Of a DNA stretch of 64,000 bases, positions 1-9,133 are shown in pieces. Under the pieces are notes generated by a model that saw nothing but the letters and a program-made list of their open reading frames with translations, was not told the DNA's origin and did not search any database. Source of the stretch: Lysinibacillus alkalisoli (GTDB lineage Bacteria > Bacillota > Bacilli > Bacillales_A > Planococcaceae); contig NZ_BMJT01000001.1 of NCBI RefSeq assembly GCF_014643595.1, forward strand, positions 434,001 through 498,000. The letters run 5' to 3'. The translations under genes and the position numbers were made by a program. Positions within the stretch are counted from its first letter, which is position 1, and each line of letters starts with the position of its first letter.

Positions 1-230
1 TATTATGTGTAGCTTGGGGTAAGTTAGCTGAGCGTATCGTAACATATTGCAAAAAAGGGTCTTTAATTGGTATCAATGGCCGTATCCAATCACGCAACTA
101 TGATAAAGAAGATGGCACGCGCATCTTTATGACCGAAATTATTGCAGAAGATGTTAGGTTTTATCAGCTAAAAAATACCGTGCCACAACACAATGAAGGG
201 CCACCGCCTGTCGACTTTGTGCTACCGTAA
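1..230 (+). CDS. ssb: Single-stranded DNA-binding protein, C-terminal part (5' end outside window)
   Basis: The open frame runs from the window edge to a TAA at 228-230 and encodes about 75 residues. It contains the end of an OB fold (VAWGKLAERIVTYCKKGSLI, then GRIQSRNYDKEDG), a typical SSB signature. SSB coats single-stranded DNA in replication, repair and, for SsbB paralogues, competence. The protein stops shortly after the OB fold with VDFVLP and has no long acidic linker. It resembles the short Bacillus SsbB (YwpH) type rather than the long SsbA type, which ends in an acidic DDDLPF-like tip. The ywqA and ywqB orthologues lie next door, as near ssbB in Bacillus subtilis, which supports that reading. 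The paralogue assignment is an inference because the N-terminus is missing. Confidence 0.85.
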   Translation, partial: LCVAWGKLAERIVTYCKKGSLIGINGRIQSRNYDKEDGTRIFMTEIIAEDVRFYQLKNTVPQHNEGPPPVDFVLP

Positions 231-277
231 AAGTGAAAATTAAATAATAGTAGAAGCAATTACAAAATAACTGCCAA

Positions 278-302
278 GAGATTGTCTCTTGTAGACAATC
301 TC
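278..302. terminator. Bidirectional rho-independent terminator
   Basis: A perfect 10-bp inverted repeat (GAGATTGTCT / AGACAATCTC) with a 5-nt loop lies between the convergent ssb and helicase genes. Only a short T-rich tract follows on the + strand. Confidence 0.7.
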
Positions 303-303
303 C

Positions 304-2943
304 TTATCTTTCTAGTGTCATTAATTGTTGGAGTTCTTCCTCTGACAACTCCGTTAGCCATTTGCTCGATTGGATTAGCTCCTCTGATAAGGCTAATTTA
401 TCTGTAAGAAGCTGATCAATTTTTTCCTCTAATGTCCCCAAAGTGATAAACTTATGCACTTGTACAAACTTTGTTTGACCAATGCGATAAGCACGGTCTG
501 TCGCTTGATTTTCAACAGCTGGATTCCACCAACGGTCAGCATGTAGTACATGTGTAGCCGCAGTAAGATTTAACCCTGTTCCTCCAGCTTTTAATGACAG
601 TAGTAAGACAGGGAATTCCCCACTTTGAAAGCCATCCACTAATGCATCACGTTGTGATTTAGTTGTACTGCCTGTTAAAAAAGGAGCTTCAATCTCATAT
701 AGTTCATTCAAACAGTATTGCAGTAGTTTTCCCATACCTACATATTGTGTGAAAATTAAACATTGCTCCCCGTTGCTCACAATTTCACTTGTTAACTGTA
801 AAATGCGCTCTACTTTAAAGGAGCGGGTAGATAAAGTGTACGCATCATCTAAAGGTTCTTTTAAGTATAGTGCTGGGTGATTGCATAATTGTTTAAGCTT
901 ATTAAGCATGACTAAAATCTTACCTTTTTTTTCAATGCCATGTAAGTCTTGTAGTGATAGGGCAGTTTCTGATACATAAGCTTCATACAAAGCAGCTTGT
1001 TCAGCCGTGAGCGGGCAGTAGTCTTTCACTTCTTGTTTATCTGGTAAATTCAACGCTAAATTTTCATCACGTTTTGTGCGACGTAGTAAAAAGGGTTGAA
1101 TCTTCATGCGCAACTTTTCTGTAATGTTTTCATCTTGTTCGCGCTCAATGGGCGTAATGTAGTTCTTTACAAAGCTAGAGAACGTACCTAAATAGCCTTT
1201 TTGAATGAAATCAAAGATTGCCCATAATTCCGCTAAGCGATTTTCTACAGGTGTCCCTGTTAAGGCAATATGATGTGTCCCTTGTAGTTGTCTAATAGCC
1301 TTGGATTGCATGGTTTGCATATTTTTAATGTTTTGTGCCTCATCTAATACGACGGCTGCAAATGTTGTCTGGGCAAGAAAATGAATATCTTGTGTAATTG
1401 TTCCGTAAGTAGTTAATACTACTTGGCAAAGATGAGGATTAAATGTATCCTCCTTAGCACGTTGAGCGGTATAGTGTGTATAAACATTGAGATGTGGCGC
1501 AAATCGTGCTAACTCTTTTTGCCAGTTGCCTAATACTGAGGTCGGGCAAATAATAAGTGATGGTGCAGCAGACGGTTGTTCGTCGTAGAGAGCTGTTAAG
1601 TACGTAATCAATTGTACAGTTTTACCTAACCCCATATCATCTGCAAGGCAAGCACCTAGATTTTGTTGACGCATAAAAGTGAGCCATTCAAAGCCCTGTT
1701 TTTGATAAGGGCGTAATGTGGCTTGTAGTAAAGGCGGCACAGCCAATGTAGGAATCTGTTCTTTATCACGCAAAGTGGCAACAAATTGTTGCATGGTCTT
1801 TTGTAATTGGAATGTCAGGAGAGGATCTATATCGTCTTCTAATTCGGGCGTGATTTCCTCCATAACATCTGTTAGCAATAAATCTCGCACTGTCACTTTT
1901 TCTTTAGTTGCTTTATCAATAATCGCCTTAATTTGCGTTGTCCATTCGGCATCTACTTTAAACCAATCGGTGCCAATACGCACTAACTCACGTTCACTTT
2001 CTACAAGTTGCATAAACTGCTTTGCATCAAGTGTATGTTCCCCTAAAGAGACTTCCCAATTGAAATTCACTAAATCATCCAGACTAGTAATGGCTTTAGC
2101 TGAGCCTGCTTGTAAGGCAACACGCATTTTAGTAGGTTGTAAAGATTTTAGCCAAGAAGGTAAAATCACCTCAAAGCCAAAAGCTTGTAATAAGCTAACG
2201 TCATCACGTAAAAATGCACGCACATCGCCTTCTGACATTGCATGGCTTAAAAATTGCTCGCTATGTTGAGATAGAGATAATAAGTCAATGAGGCGCGCTT
2301 GTTCTTGTTGGATGTTAGGCGCTAATGCCTTCCACTTTTGCGGTAGCGCCTCCTCGATAGCACTTGTTTTCTTGCGCTGTGCAGGTGTCCAATAAGCTGT
2401 TGTATCGGTATATAACACCGTTTCTAGTAGCCAGTTATCATCTGTTACAGGTTCACTTAGGCGCACAGCCACATAAACATCATCAATTTTACGGTGTGCT
2501 TGCAATGGCCAACCGCCATTTTTTAATGTGGGTAATAATGTTTCAAGTTGCGCCTCAGCAATACCTTGCTCATGTAAAGCGCTTAATACAGCGCTTCGCA
2601 GCAATGTACCATGCTCACAAGTAAAGTTTAACTGCCCATCAAATGTGGCATAATCAAATAACTCATTGCTCTCCCATAATGGCAGTAAGGTATTCAAGGT
2701 TGTATCAATTTGTAAAAAGGGATTGCGGTATGTTTCGCTTAGTACATCTAATAATTGATATAAAGGTAAAATCAAAGATTCTCTTTCTTGCGCAGTTGTA
2801 CCGAAGAAGTTTTTAGGATAGCGATAACATAATAATTGATTTAATTGTTTGGCTGAATGCGTTGGAGATTGTATATGCACATAGTCTTGGTCATCAATTG
2901 TTGTATGTAATTGTAATGACTTAGTAAAGGGCGTTTGTGTCAT
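304..2943 (-). CDS. ywqA: SNF2-family DEAD/DEAH-type helicase (YwqA-like)
   Basis: 879-residue SNF2/RapA-class ATPase. The C-terminal half has the two-lobed helicase core: a Q-like motif LRPYQKQGFEWL near residue 415, Walker A DDMGLGKT near 433, Walker B DEAQ near 534, LTGTPVENRL near 560 and motif VI QATDRAYRIGQ near 815. The N-terminal half is the helix-rich region found in bacterial SNF2 proteins. Such proteins are dsDNA translocases that probably remodel protein-DNA or RNA polymerase complexes; YwqA itself is poorly characterised. The start codon overlaps the end of the upstream SWIM protein gene by 4 nt, so the two are translationally coupled, as in the B. subtilis ywqB-ywqA pair. Family assignment is firm; cellular role is not. 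Confidence 0.93.
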   Translation of the reverse strand: MTQTPFTKSLQLHTTIDDQDYVHIQSPTHSAKQLNQLLCYRYPKNFFGTTAQERESLILPLYQLLDVLSETYRNPFLQIDTTLNTLLPLWESNELFDYATFDGQLNFTCEHGTLLRSAVLSALHEQGIAEAQLETLLPTLKNGGWPLQAHRKIDDVYVAVRLSEPVTDDNWLLETVLYTDTTAYWTPAQRKKTSAIEEALPQKWKALAPNIQQEQARLIDLLSLSQHSEQFLSHAMSEGDVRAFLRDDVSLLQAFGFEVILPSWLKSLQPTKMRVALQAGSAKAITSLDDLVNFNWEVSLGEHTLDAKQFMQLVESERELVRIGTDWFKVDAEWTTQIKAIIDKATKEKVTVRDLLLTDVMEEITPELEDDIDPLLTFQLQKTMQQFVATLRDKEQIPTLAVPPLLQATLRPYQKQGFEWLTFMRQQNLGACLADDMGLGKTVQLITYLTALYDEQPSAAPSLIICPTSVLGNWQKELARFAPHLNVYTHYTAQRAKEDTFNPHLCQVVLTTYGTITQDIHFLAQTTFAAVVLDEAQNIKNMQTMQSKAIRQLQGTHHIALTGTPVENRLAELWAIFDFIQKGYLGTFSSFVKNYITPIEREQDENITEKLRMKIQPFLLRRTKRDENLALNLPDKQEVKDYCPLTAEQAALYEAYVSETALSLQDLHGIEKKGKILVMLNKLKQLCNHPALYLKEPLDDAYTLSTRSFKVERILQLTSEIVSNGEQCLIFTQYVGMGKLLQYCLNELYEIEAPFLTGSTTKSQRDALVDGFQSGEFPVLLLSLKAGGTGLNLTAATHVLHADRWWNPAVENQATDRAYRIGQTKFVQVHKFITLGTLEEKIDQLLTDKLALSEELIQSSKWLTELSEEELQQLMTLER

Positions 2944-4460
2944 AAAAATAGATTTCCTTTCTCCAATTCTTCTTGCAATGCACGTAAACGTTTATATTGT
3001 TGTTGAATCGTTGTCATATAGTCGTTGAAGAATTGACGTTCATTTGCTTTTTTTGCAGCTGTTTTCATTGTCTTCCAAATACGTACAGCACGTTTATAAT
3101 GTTGACGCGATTTCCCGTCAAGCTCAAGCAGGGCAAAATGGTGTAGTAAAGGCAACGCAGCTTGCGGTTGCATTTTTAATACTGTTTTTAATCCATTGGC
3201 TTCGACTTGGCTATACGTTTTAGCATGTAGTAAGTGTAAGGCAATCCATTCATCAAAACGGTTTTGTTCAATTAAATAGCGTGAAAAAGGTGCAATACCA
3301 CTTGTCCCGAACGAGGCAAAAAGTTGCATTTCTTCCTCTACACTCAGTGTTAATGGTTGTACAGCTTGGTATACACCGCTTGTAAATTCGTCACGTTGAT
3401 GGGTAGGCAATGTATCAATATAGTCTGCTAAGAGAGGCAATAGTTCTTTCGCTAATGCTTCGTTTAAGCGAGCATTTTTATCATTGGCTAATTGTAATAA
3501 ATAAAATAAGGTTGGCACATCGTCAATATTTATTGTACATGGCTCATCTAATAAAATAGCAAATACTACTTGAGCAGCTGGTAGTTGTTGTTGGTCAGCT
3601 TCATCTTTTAATTGTCGTTCTGTTGGCAATAAGTTTTCAATGATAGTGGTATAGATGGTTAAGCGTTCGGCTAAATGCTCTGGCAATGTTAAAAAGTCAC
3701 GAGCTAATTGTAAGATGGCTGTATAAAATGTATCCGTTGCAAATAGTCTCGGCATAGCGTGTAGCTTTTCAGCATAATTTGTCAGCTTTTCACTCGTATC
3801 TTTTAACAAAAATAAAAAGGCGGGTCGCGTTAAGTGAAAATGCCTGCTCTCTTGTTCGTCAAGCATTTGCCAAATGCGTTTTGTGAGATATAACTCCATA
3901 AACAGCCAGTAAATGGGTTGCCATTCACGCTCAAAAGGCATCGTTTTACGCAAGTCTTGCGTAATATGGTTTTTTGCATAGTACAAGTTATAACTTTCAA
4001 ATTGTCGTTCTTCTGAGATGTAAAGTAGCGCTTGCTCAGCTCTCATTGCCCAAGCTTGTGGCGTGCGCTCATTGGTTAATGTTTGCTGTTGTACTTGTTT
4101 GGCGGATAACCACTCACTTTGCCAGTTTTGCACAGAGTGGAGATACTGGTAAAATGTTAAAAGTACGGCTAATTTATGCACACAAAAATTAGCCCCGTCA
4201 CATGAACAATATAATGTATTTTGTGAAGGTGCTAACGTGATAAAAGCGGTTTGAGGTTGCGTCATTACAGCTTGAATACCTAAAGTCGCTTCGTTATAGG
4301 ATTTAATTTCAATCGTTTGATTACGTATATAAAAAATGGCACGCTTAACAAGTGCTTCATCTGCCTCTACGTTAGGGTTAAGTTGCGCCTCAAATTGTGC
4401 GAGTTGCTGTTCAATAAATTGGCTATGTGTTTTAGCGATGGATGAGACCGCAATTCCCAA
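2940..4460 (-). CDS. ywqB: SWIM zinc-finger protein (YwqB-like)
   Basis: About 506 residues. A SWIM zinc-finger motif lies near residue 85 (YCSCDGANFCVHKLAVLL: CxC, then CxH), followed by a long helical region. SWIM domains bind zinc and often accompany SNF2 helicases, giving a putative DNA or protein recognition partner. A longer reading from ATG 4487 is possible, but the ribosome binding site AAGGAGG (minus strand) then lies inside the coding sequence. The TTG at 4460, about 9 nt after that site, is the better start and gives an N-terminus GIAVSSIAKTHS. The gene overlaps ywqA by 4 nt. A TATAAT box is visible on the minus strand near 4494-4500. Confidence 0.85.
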   Translation of the reverse strand: MGIAVSSIAKTHSQFIEQQLAQFEAQLNPNVEADEALVKRAIFYIRNQTIEIKSYNEATLGIQAVMTQPQTAFITLAPSQNTLYCSCDGANFCVHKLAVLLTFYQYLHSVQNWQSEWLSAKQVQQQTLTNERTPQAWAMRAEQALLYISEERQFESYNLYYAKNHITQDLRKTMPFEREWQPIYWLFMELYLTKRIWQMLDEQESRHFHLTRPAFLFLLKDTSEKLTNYAEKLHAMPRLFATDTFYTAILQLARDFLTLPEHLAERLTIYTTIIENLLPTERQLKDEADQQQLPAAQVVFAILLDEPCTINIDDVPTLFYLLQLANDKNARLNEALAKELLPLLADYIDTLPTHQRDEFTSGVYQAVQPLTLSVEEEMQLFASFGTSGIAPFSRYLIEQNRFDEWIALHLLHAKTYSQVEANGLKTVLKMQPQAALPLLHHFALLELDGKSRQHYKRAVRIWKTMKTAAKKANERQFFNDYMTTIQQQYKRLRALQEELEKGNLFL

Positions 4461-4579
4461 TATGGTTCGCCTCCTTAAAAATATCATCCTATCATTATAC
4501 TGCTAAAAGGGAAAGAAGGTAAGCGTTATAAATGGCGATATGAAGAAACCTCATCATAAAGTAGAATATTCAGAAAAGT

Positions 4580-4609
4580 TTGATTAAAGAGCAGAAATCG
4601 TGTTATAAT
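4580..4609 (+). promoter_or_regulatory. Sigma-A-type promoter of the IDEAL-domain gene
   Basis: TTGATT at 4580-4585 and TATAAT at 4604-4609 are separated by 18 nt. The next gene starts at 4642. Confidence 0.6.
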
Positions 4610-4641
4610 GTAAAAAATATCGGAAAAAGGGGTGTAAGCGT

Positions 4642-5100
4642 ATGATTGAAGTAAAGTACATGAAACCATTTTATACAAAAGTTACAGGACGTAAATTGAG
4701 ACTCGTTTTTGCCTATCAATATTTCTCTGTTATTAAAGAACAAGAATTATACTATTTTGTGCCAATTGAAGGCAAAGAAATGATTGTAAATCTTGATACG
4801 ATGCAAGTTGAAAATTTAGGCGACATTTTTGTATTTCAAAAAGGCAATCGTTTCTTGCGCTTACCGCTCTATCAATTAATGTTAATGTCAAATATTCAAG
4901 AATATTTATTACCACTACTTGAAGAGCTAGTAGCAAAAACACCGAAAATTGCACCACCTCTAGAAAAGGTAGAGCAAGATGAGTTTGAAGTGGCTTGGTT
5001 ACAACGTAACTATGATTATTTGATTGACTGTGCGTTAGATCAAAATGATGCCAATACATTTTATGAGTTAACAGCAGCAAAACAACAATTGGAGGTTTAA
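4642..5100 (+). CDS. IDEAL-domain protein of unknown function
   Basis: 152-residue soluble protein with no signal peptide. The N-terminal 100 residues form a mixed alpha/beta region I do not recognise. The last 30 residues (DYLIDCALDQNDANTFYELT) match the short IDEAL motif found at the C-terminus of several Bacillales proteins such as YpiB, where it is thought to mediate protein-protein contact. The ribosome binding site AAGGGGTG lies about 8 nt before ATG 4642. The gene has its own promoter and is followed by a strong terminator, so it is probably monocistronic. Function unknown; the IDEAL assignment is by motif only. Confidence 0.75.
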   Translation: MIEVKYMKPFYTKVTGRKLRLVFAYQYFSVIKEQELYYFVPIEGKEMIVNLDTMQVENLGDIFVFQKGNRFLRLPLYQLMLMSNIQEYLLPLLEELVAKTPKIAPPLEKVEQDEFEVAWLQRNYDYLIDCALDQNDANTFYELTAAKQQLEV

Positions 5101-5122
5101 TTAAAGTGAATATGAGTCAATA

Positions 5123-5166
5123 AGACGATGAATTTTCTAACATATAGAGAAGATTCATCGTCTTTT
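5123..5166 (+). terminator. Rho-independent terminator
   Basis: A GACGATGAA / TTCATCGTC stem is followed by TTTT, directly downstream of the IDEAL-domain gene. Confidence 0.75.
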
Positions 5167-5222
5167 ACTATACAATGAGCTTACATATAGGTCGATATTA
5201 TGATAAAGGGAGGAGAGCAAGG

Positions 5223-6044
5223 ATGCGTATAGGAGAATGGTCATCGCAAGGGATGTCGATTATAGGGCATATGAATCGCAACTGGGCAACAGCCAATAAA
5301 GCAATGCTTAGATTAAGCACAGGTTATCGCATTAACAGCGCAGCAGACGACCCTGCTGGTTTAGCGATTTCAGAAAAGATGCGTGGGCAAATACGTGGGC
5401 TCAACATGGCATCAAAAAATATCATGGATGGTATTTCTTTGTTGCAAACGGCAGAGGGTGCAATTAACGAAACACATGCTATCATTCAACGGGTTCGGGA
5501 ATTAGCCGTACAAGCGGCAAATGATACAAACACAGATGAAGACCGTCAAAAACTACAATTAGAAGTAGATGAGTTATTAAAAGAAATCACACGTACCTCT
5601 ACAGACACCGAGTTTAACACGCGTGCTTTGTTAAATGGGGACTATAAAGATCAAGGGCTTAACATTCAAGTTGGGGCTAATAGTGGGCAGTATATGGAGA
5701 TTAACATAGGCCATATGAGTGCAGAGGCACTCGGTTTAGATAATCTTTCGATTGCGACACAGGAGGATGCGAATCATGCGCTTGGCACATTAGAGCAAGC
5801 CCTCAATAAAGTATCCCATCAGCGAGCGCAACTGGGTGCTTACCAAAATCGTTTAGAGCATGCTTATAATGTGAATCAAAGTATGGCAGAGAATTTGCAA
5901 GATGCAGAGTCGCGTATTCGAGATACAGACATTGCTAAAGAAATGATGAACATGGTGAAGGCACAAATTTTAGCACAGGTGGGGCAACAAGTATTAGCTA
6001 TGCATATGCAAAGAGGGCAAGCGATCTTGCGTTTATTAGGCTAA
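5223..6044 (+). CDS. Flagellin paralogue (short, orphan)
   Basis: 273 residues from ATG 5223, chosen because GGGAGGAG lies about 7 nt upstream; a longer frame to 5175 has no such site. The conserved D0/D1 flagellin core is clear: RLSTGYRINSAADDPAGLAI, then EKMRGQIRGL near residues 45-65, and the C-terminal helical region with ESRIRDTDIAKEMMNMVKAQ. There is almost no D2/D3 insert, as in Bacillus Hag. The first 25 residues (MRIGEWSSQGMSIIGHMNRN) and the C-terminus (GQAILRLLG) deviate from the usual MRINHNIxALNT and QSVLxLLG ends. No other flagellar gene is nearby. Flagellins polymerise into the filament; this may be a minor or alternative subunit. Confidence 0.88.
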   Translation: MRIGEWSSQGMSIIGHMNRNWATANKAMLRLSTGYRINSAADDPAGLAISEKMRGQIRGLNMASKNIMDGISLLQTAEGAINETHAIIQRVRELAVQAANDTNTDEDRQKLQLEVDELLKEITRTSTDTEFNTRALLNGDYKDQGLNIQVGANSGQYMEINIGHMSAEALGLDNLSIATQEDANHALGTLEQALNKVSHQRAQLGAYQNRLEHAYNVNQSMAENLQDAESRIRDTDIAKEMMNMVKAQILAQVGQQVLAMHMQRGQAILRLLG

Positions 6045-6054
6045 TCCCACAAAG

Positions 6055-6094
6055 AAGGCACTGACAAGCGGTAACTCGTCAGTGCCTTTTTTTA
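6055..6094. terminator. Bidirectional terminator between flagellin and the minus-strand gene
   Basis: A GGCACTGAC / GTCAGTGCC stem is followed by seven T residues on the + strand and preceded by an A-rich stretch. Confidence 0.8.
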
Positions 6095-7717
6095 TGATGC
6101 GTCGTCTTCATATTCTTTGGTTAAGGTATAATCTTTAATCTCCGTATAACCGAGGCGTAGTAAGTCCTCTTTGACACTGCGTAAGATGACGATTTCTTCC
6201 GCCATTAAAAATTGAATTTTACTGCGAATTAATGTGTCATAAATGGAACGGTCATATGGGATATTGAGCTTTTTATAATAATCGAGCACATTAATAAAGT
6301 CTGTTAAAGTTAAAACATCGTAGTCTTGCCCTTCAAATGAGCCATCTCCGTTAATTTGGTACCATAAGTCACCATTAGGGTTTTGCCAAGCTAAACCTGT
6401 ATCCTCAAACGCGTTTTTTATTTGCAAGGCTGTGTCTAGGTAAGCCTGCTTGCCTGTATCCTCATATAATTTAAATAAAAAGGTCATTTCGCCAAACGCA
6501 TGATTGAGTGAGACATGTGTTTTTTTAGTTTGTGACTCGGCATAATAATCTAAAATATAGTAACCATTTTTAGTTTCAAAGACATTGCCTACTGTTTGTT
6601 GGGCGACTAAATAATTGCCATACAGCTGGTCGCTCTCTTGTAAGTCTTTATCGTCTAAAAATGTACCTACCATACGTAGAAACAACGCGATATTTTCATT
6701 GTGGCGTGTATCGAGATACGGCGCTTTAATGCCATAATCATTTTTAAGCCATGTGCTTGTGTACTCGGTTGGCCAAATGTCTGTATCGGTTTTATAGTCT
6801 AATAAATAGTTAGTGGCATTGATGAGTAAGTCGTAATATAAACGCTCAGGATTGGTTTCGTAGCGCAGTGCGATATTTTTTTGCTGCATGCCAATGAGCT
6901 TGCGACCGTAACCGAGTTTAGTGGTGGGTTCAATCGACCAAGGGAGTTTAGTGTAAGCGCCATCCGCTGTCAGCCATTTGGGTGCGTTAATATAATAATC
7001 TGCCATATAATTATCGAAAAATGTAAATTCTTTATCATCTTCTAATAATGACTTACTTCCTATTAAAAGCCACCCTTCACTTTCGTCGTTTTTGGCTGGT
7101 GTTTGTAAAGGGATTTCCATAACAGCATGTTGTTGTCGCTGCTTTAAGGTGTGTTCACGCTCTTCTTTTACTAAATCCTTTAATGTACTCGTTGTACCAT
7201 CTTCATATTTCTCCACAAGGCGATGGGAGATAAAGTTTTGAGAGAACAAGACATCCTTACCATCTGCACGTAACAACCCTTTAAGTGATGATGTCTCATC
7301 AGGACCGTAGACGCGGTCATGCTCTGGCTGAGTGGGTGTTTTAAATGGTTTGAATGTGTACGTTTTAGTAGGCAAGCCAATTTGTAAAGTGCCTTCAAGT
7401 GGTTGGTCTGTCGTGTTAGTTAAATGATAAAACACAAATTGGTCGTCATTATCGAGTGTGCGCACTGTAATGGTGAAAGTGCCAACTTCTTTGCCATCTT
7501 TCACAACATATGTATATTGATCGTCTGTTGCGTACTTTTTTTCGGTTGTCATTGTTGCGCTTGGAACAAGTTCTAATCCCGTAACGTTCAATATGATATT
7601 ATGATGTAGTGCTAGTAATTTATCGTTGGGGTCAAAGCGTTGCCATTGTGTGATAAAATACCAAAGAACACCAACGAATAATAGTACAGTAGTACATATG
7701 AGTAAAACTTTTTTCAA
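6092..7717 (-). CDS. Membrane-anchored extracytoplasmic protein, possible alpha/alpha-toroid fold
   Basis: 541 residues from a TTG start at 7717, supported by AGGAGG 9 nt upstream; the longer frame to 7798 begins upstream of that site. One N-terminal transmembrane segment (VLLICTTVLLFVGVLWYFI) is followed by an extracytoplasmic beta-rich region and then a helical C-terminal half with aromatic-rich repeats (LNHAFGEMTFLFKLYEDTG, AFEDTGLAWQNPNGDLWYQI). These resemble the alpha/alpha-toroid of D-glucuronyl C5-epimerase-like and glycosidase-like proteins. That similarity is only a pattern impression. It lies divergently next to cell wall polymer genes, so a role in polysaccharide handling is plausible but unproven. 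Confidence 0.6.
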   Translation of the reverse strand: MKKVLLICTTVLLFVGVLWYFITQWQRFDPNDKLLALHHNIILNVTGLELVPSATMTTEKKYATDDQYTYVVKDGKEVGTFTITVRTLDNDDQFVFYHLTNTTDQPLEGTLQIGLPTKTYTFKPFKTPTQPEHDRVYGPDETSSLKGLLRADGKDVLFSQNFISHRLVEKYEDGTTSTLKDLVKEEREHTLKQRQQHAVMEIPLQTPAKNDESEGWLLIGSKSLLEDDKEFTFFDNYMADYYINAPKWLTADGAYTKLPWSIEPTTKLGYGRKLIGMQQKNIALRYETNPERLYYDLLINATNYLLDYKTDTDIWPTEYTSTWLKNDYGIKAPYLDTRHNENIALFLRMVGTFLDDKDLQESDQLYGNYLVAQQTVGNVFETKNGYYILDYYAESQTKKTHVSLNHAFGEMTFLFKLYEDTGKQAYLDTALQIKNAFEDTGLAWQNPNGDLWYQINGDGSFEGQDYDVLTLTDFINVLDYYKKLNIPYDRSIYDTLIRSKIQFLMAEEIVILRSVKEDLLRLGYTEIKDYTLTKEYEDDAS

Positions 7718-7793
7718 AACTTCTCGCCTCCTATGTTTATCAGTATAGAGAAAGGCAACAAGTGTGACAACTGACAAAAAACACCGAATACAG

Positions 7794-7822
7794 TTCACAC
7801 TGAAAAGAGAAAGTTGTATACT
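7794..7822 (+). promoter_or_regulatory. Promoter of the UDP-ManNAc dehydrogenase / TagA operon
   Basis: TTCACA at 7794-7799 and TATACT at 7817-7822, with an exact 17-nt spacer, about 40 nt before the first gene. Confidence 0.65.
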
Positions 7823-7861
7823 ACTTCAATAGACGAGTTTCTGAAAGGAAGATAACGAACG

Positions 7862-9133
7862 ATGACGAAATCAATTTGTGTTATGGGGCTAGGTTACATT
7901 GGATTGCCAACAGCGGTAATGTTTGCCAACTATGGTGTGCAAGTACATGGTGTTGATGTAAACCCAGCGGCTGTAAAAAGTATTCAAGAAAAGCAATTAC
8001 ACATAGAAGAACCTGGTTTACAGGAGCGTTTAAATAAAGCGGTAGACGAAGGCTTGTTAACAGCATCCACAACACCAAAAGAGGCGGATATTTTTATTAT
8101 TGCTGTGCCATCCCCAATCAATGCCGACCATACGGCTAACTTAGAGTACGTACGCCAAGCGACAGCAGCAGTTGTGCCTTATATTAAGGAAGGTAACCTC
8201 GTTGTCCTTGAATCAACCGTACCACCTAAAACGGTAGAAGATGTGATGTTGCCAGAGCTTGTTAAAACAGGCTTAGTAATTGGTGAGCAACTACATGTAG
8301 CACACTCACCAGAGCGTGTAATCCCTGGTCGTATTTTTGATGAGTTAATTCAAAATGACCGTATTGTTGGTGGTGTATCACAACAAGCGGCCGAGATGAC
8401 AAAAGCATTATACGAAACATTCGTACAAGGTACGATTCATTTAACAGATGCCACAACAGCAGAGTTAGTGAAAGTGATGGAGAACACATATCGTGATGTA
8501 AACATTGCCTTTGCCAATGAATTAGCACAACTTGCTGAAAAGTTAGACGTGAACATTTGGGAGGCAATCAAGCTAGCAAACTATCACCCACGCGTAAATG
8601 TACACTTCCCAGGGCCTGGTGTTGGCGGTCACTGTATCGCTGTTGACCCATGGTTTTTAGTAGAGTTGGGTGGCGACACAGCACAAATCATTCATTTATC
8701 ACGCCAAACGAATGACAGCATGCCACGCTTTACAGCGCAAAAGACGCAGCGCATTTTAAATGAGGCTAAAATCTCTGGCGGTACAGTAGCTGTCCTCGGT
8801 TTAGCGTTTAAAGGCAATGTGGATGATATGCGTGAAAGCCCGTCAACTTACGTCATTGATGAGTTGCAAAATTTAGGCTTAACTGTAATCTCGCACGACC
8901 CACATATTAAAGACAATAAACATGCTACGCAAACTCAAAGCTTAGAAGAAGCGGTAAATCAAGCCGATGTGATTGTCGTATTAACCGACCATAATGAATT
9001 TAAAGAGCTAGACCCAACAACACTAACACCGCAACATAAAATCGTGTTTGATACAAAAAATTGCCTTGATAGCAACAAGTGGCAACAAGCAGGGTATCAC
9101 CATCATTTATTAGGAGATGCTAAAAACGTATGA
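7862..9133 (+). CDS. wecC: UDP-N-acetyl-D-mannosamine dehydrogenase (WecC type)
   Basis: 423 residues, full length for nucleotide-sugar dehydrogenases. The N-terminal Rossmann motif is GLGYIGLPTA (residues 9-18). The central motif FPGPGVGGHCIAVDPWFLVE carries the catalytic cysteine near residue 257 and is characteristic of the WecC/MnaB branch rather than UDP-glucose dehydrogenase. A C-terminal UDP-binding domain follows. These enzymes oxidise UDP-ManNAc to UDP-ManNAcA with two NAD+ in the cytosol. The ATGA overlap with the downstream TagA-like transferase implies a translationally coupled operon making a ManNAc/ManNAcA-containing secondary cell wall polymer, the ligand of SLH proteins encoded nearby. 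UDP-glucose as substrate cannot be excluded from sequence alone. Confidence 0.88.
   Translation: MTKSICVMGLGYIGLPTAVMFANYGVQVHGVDVNPAAVKSIQEKQLHIEEPGLQERLNKAVDEGLLTASTTPKEADIFIIAVPSPINADHTANLEYVRQATAAVVPYIKEGNLVVLESTVPPKTVEDVMLPELVKTGLVIGEQLHVAHSPERVIPGRIFDELIQNDRIVGGVSQQAAEMTKALYETFVQGTIHLTDATTAELVKVMENTYRDVNIAFANELAQLAEKLDVNIWEAIKLANYHPRVNVHFPGPGVGGHCIAVDPWFLVELGGDTAQIIHLSRQTNDSMPRFTAQKTQRILNEAKISGGTVAVLGLAFKGNVDDMRESPSTYVIDELQNLGLTVISHDPHIKDNKHATQTQSLEEAVNQADVIVVLTDHNEFKELDPTTLTPQHKIVFDTKNCLDSNKWQQAGYHHHLLGDAKNV

Noticed and set aside
4461-4487. ATG 4487 as start of the SWIM protein
   Set aside because: It would put AAGGAGG inside the coding sequence, and TTG 4460 is correctly spaced after it.
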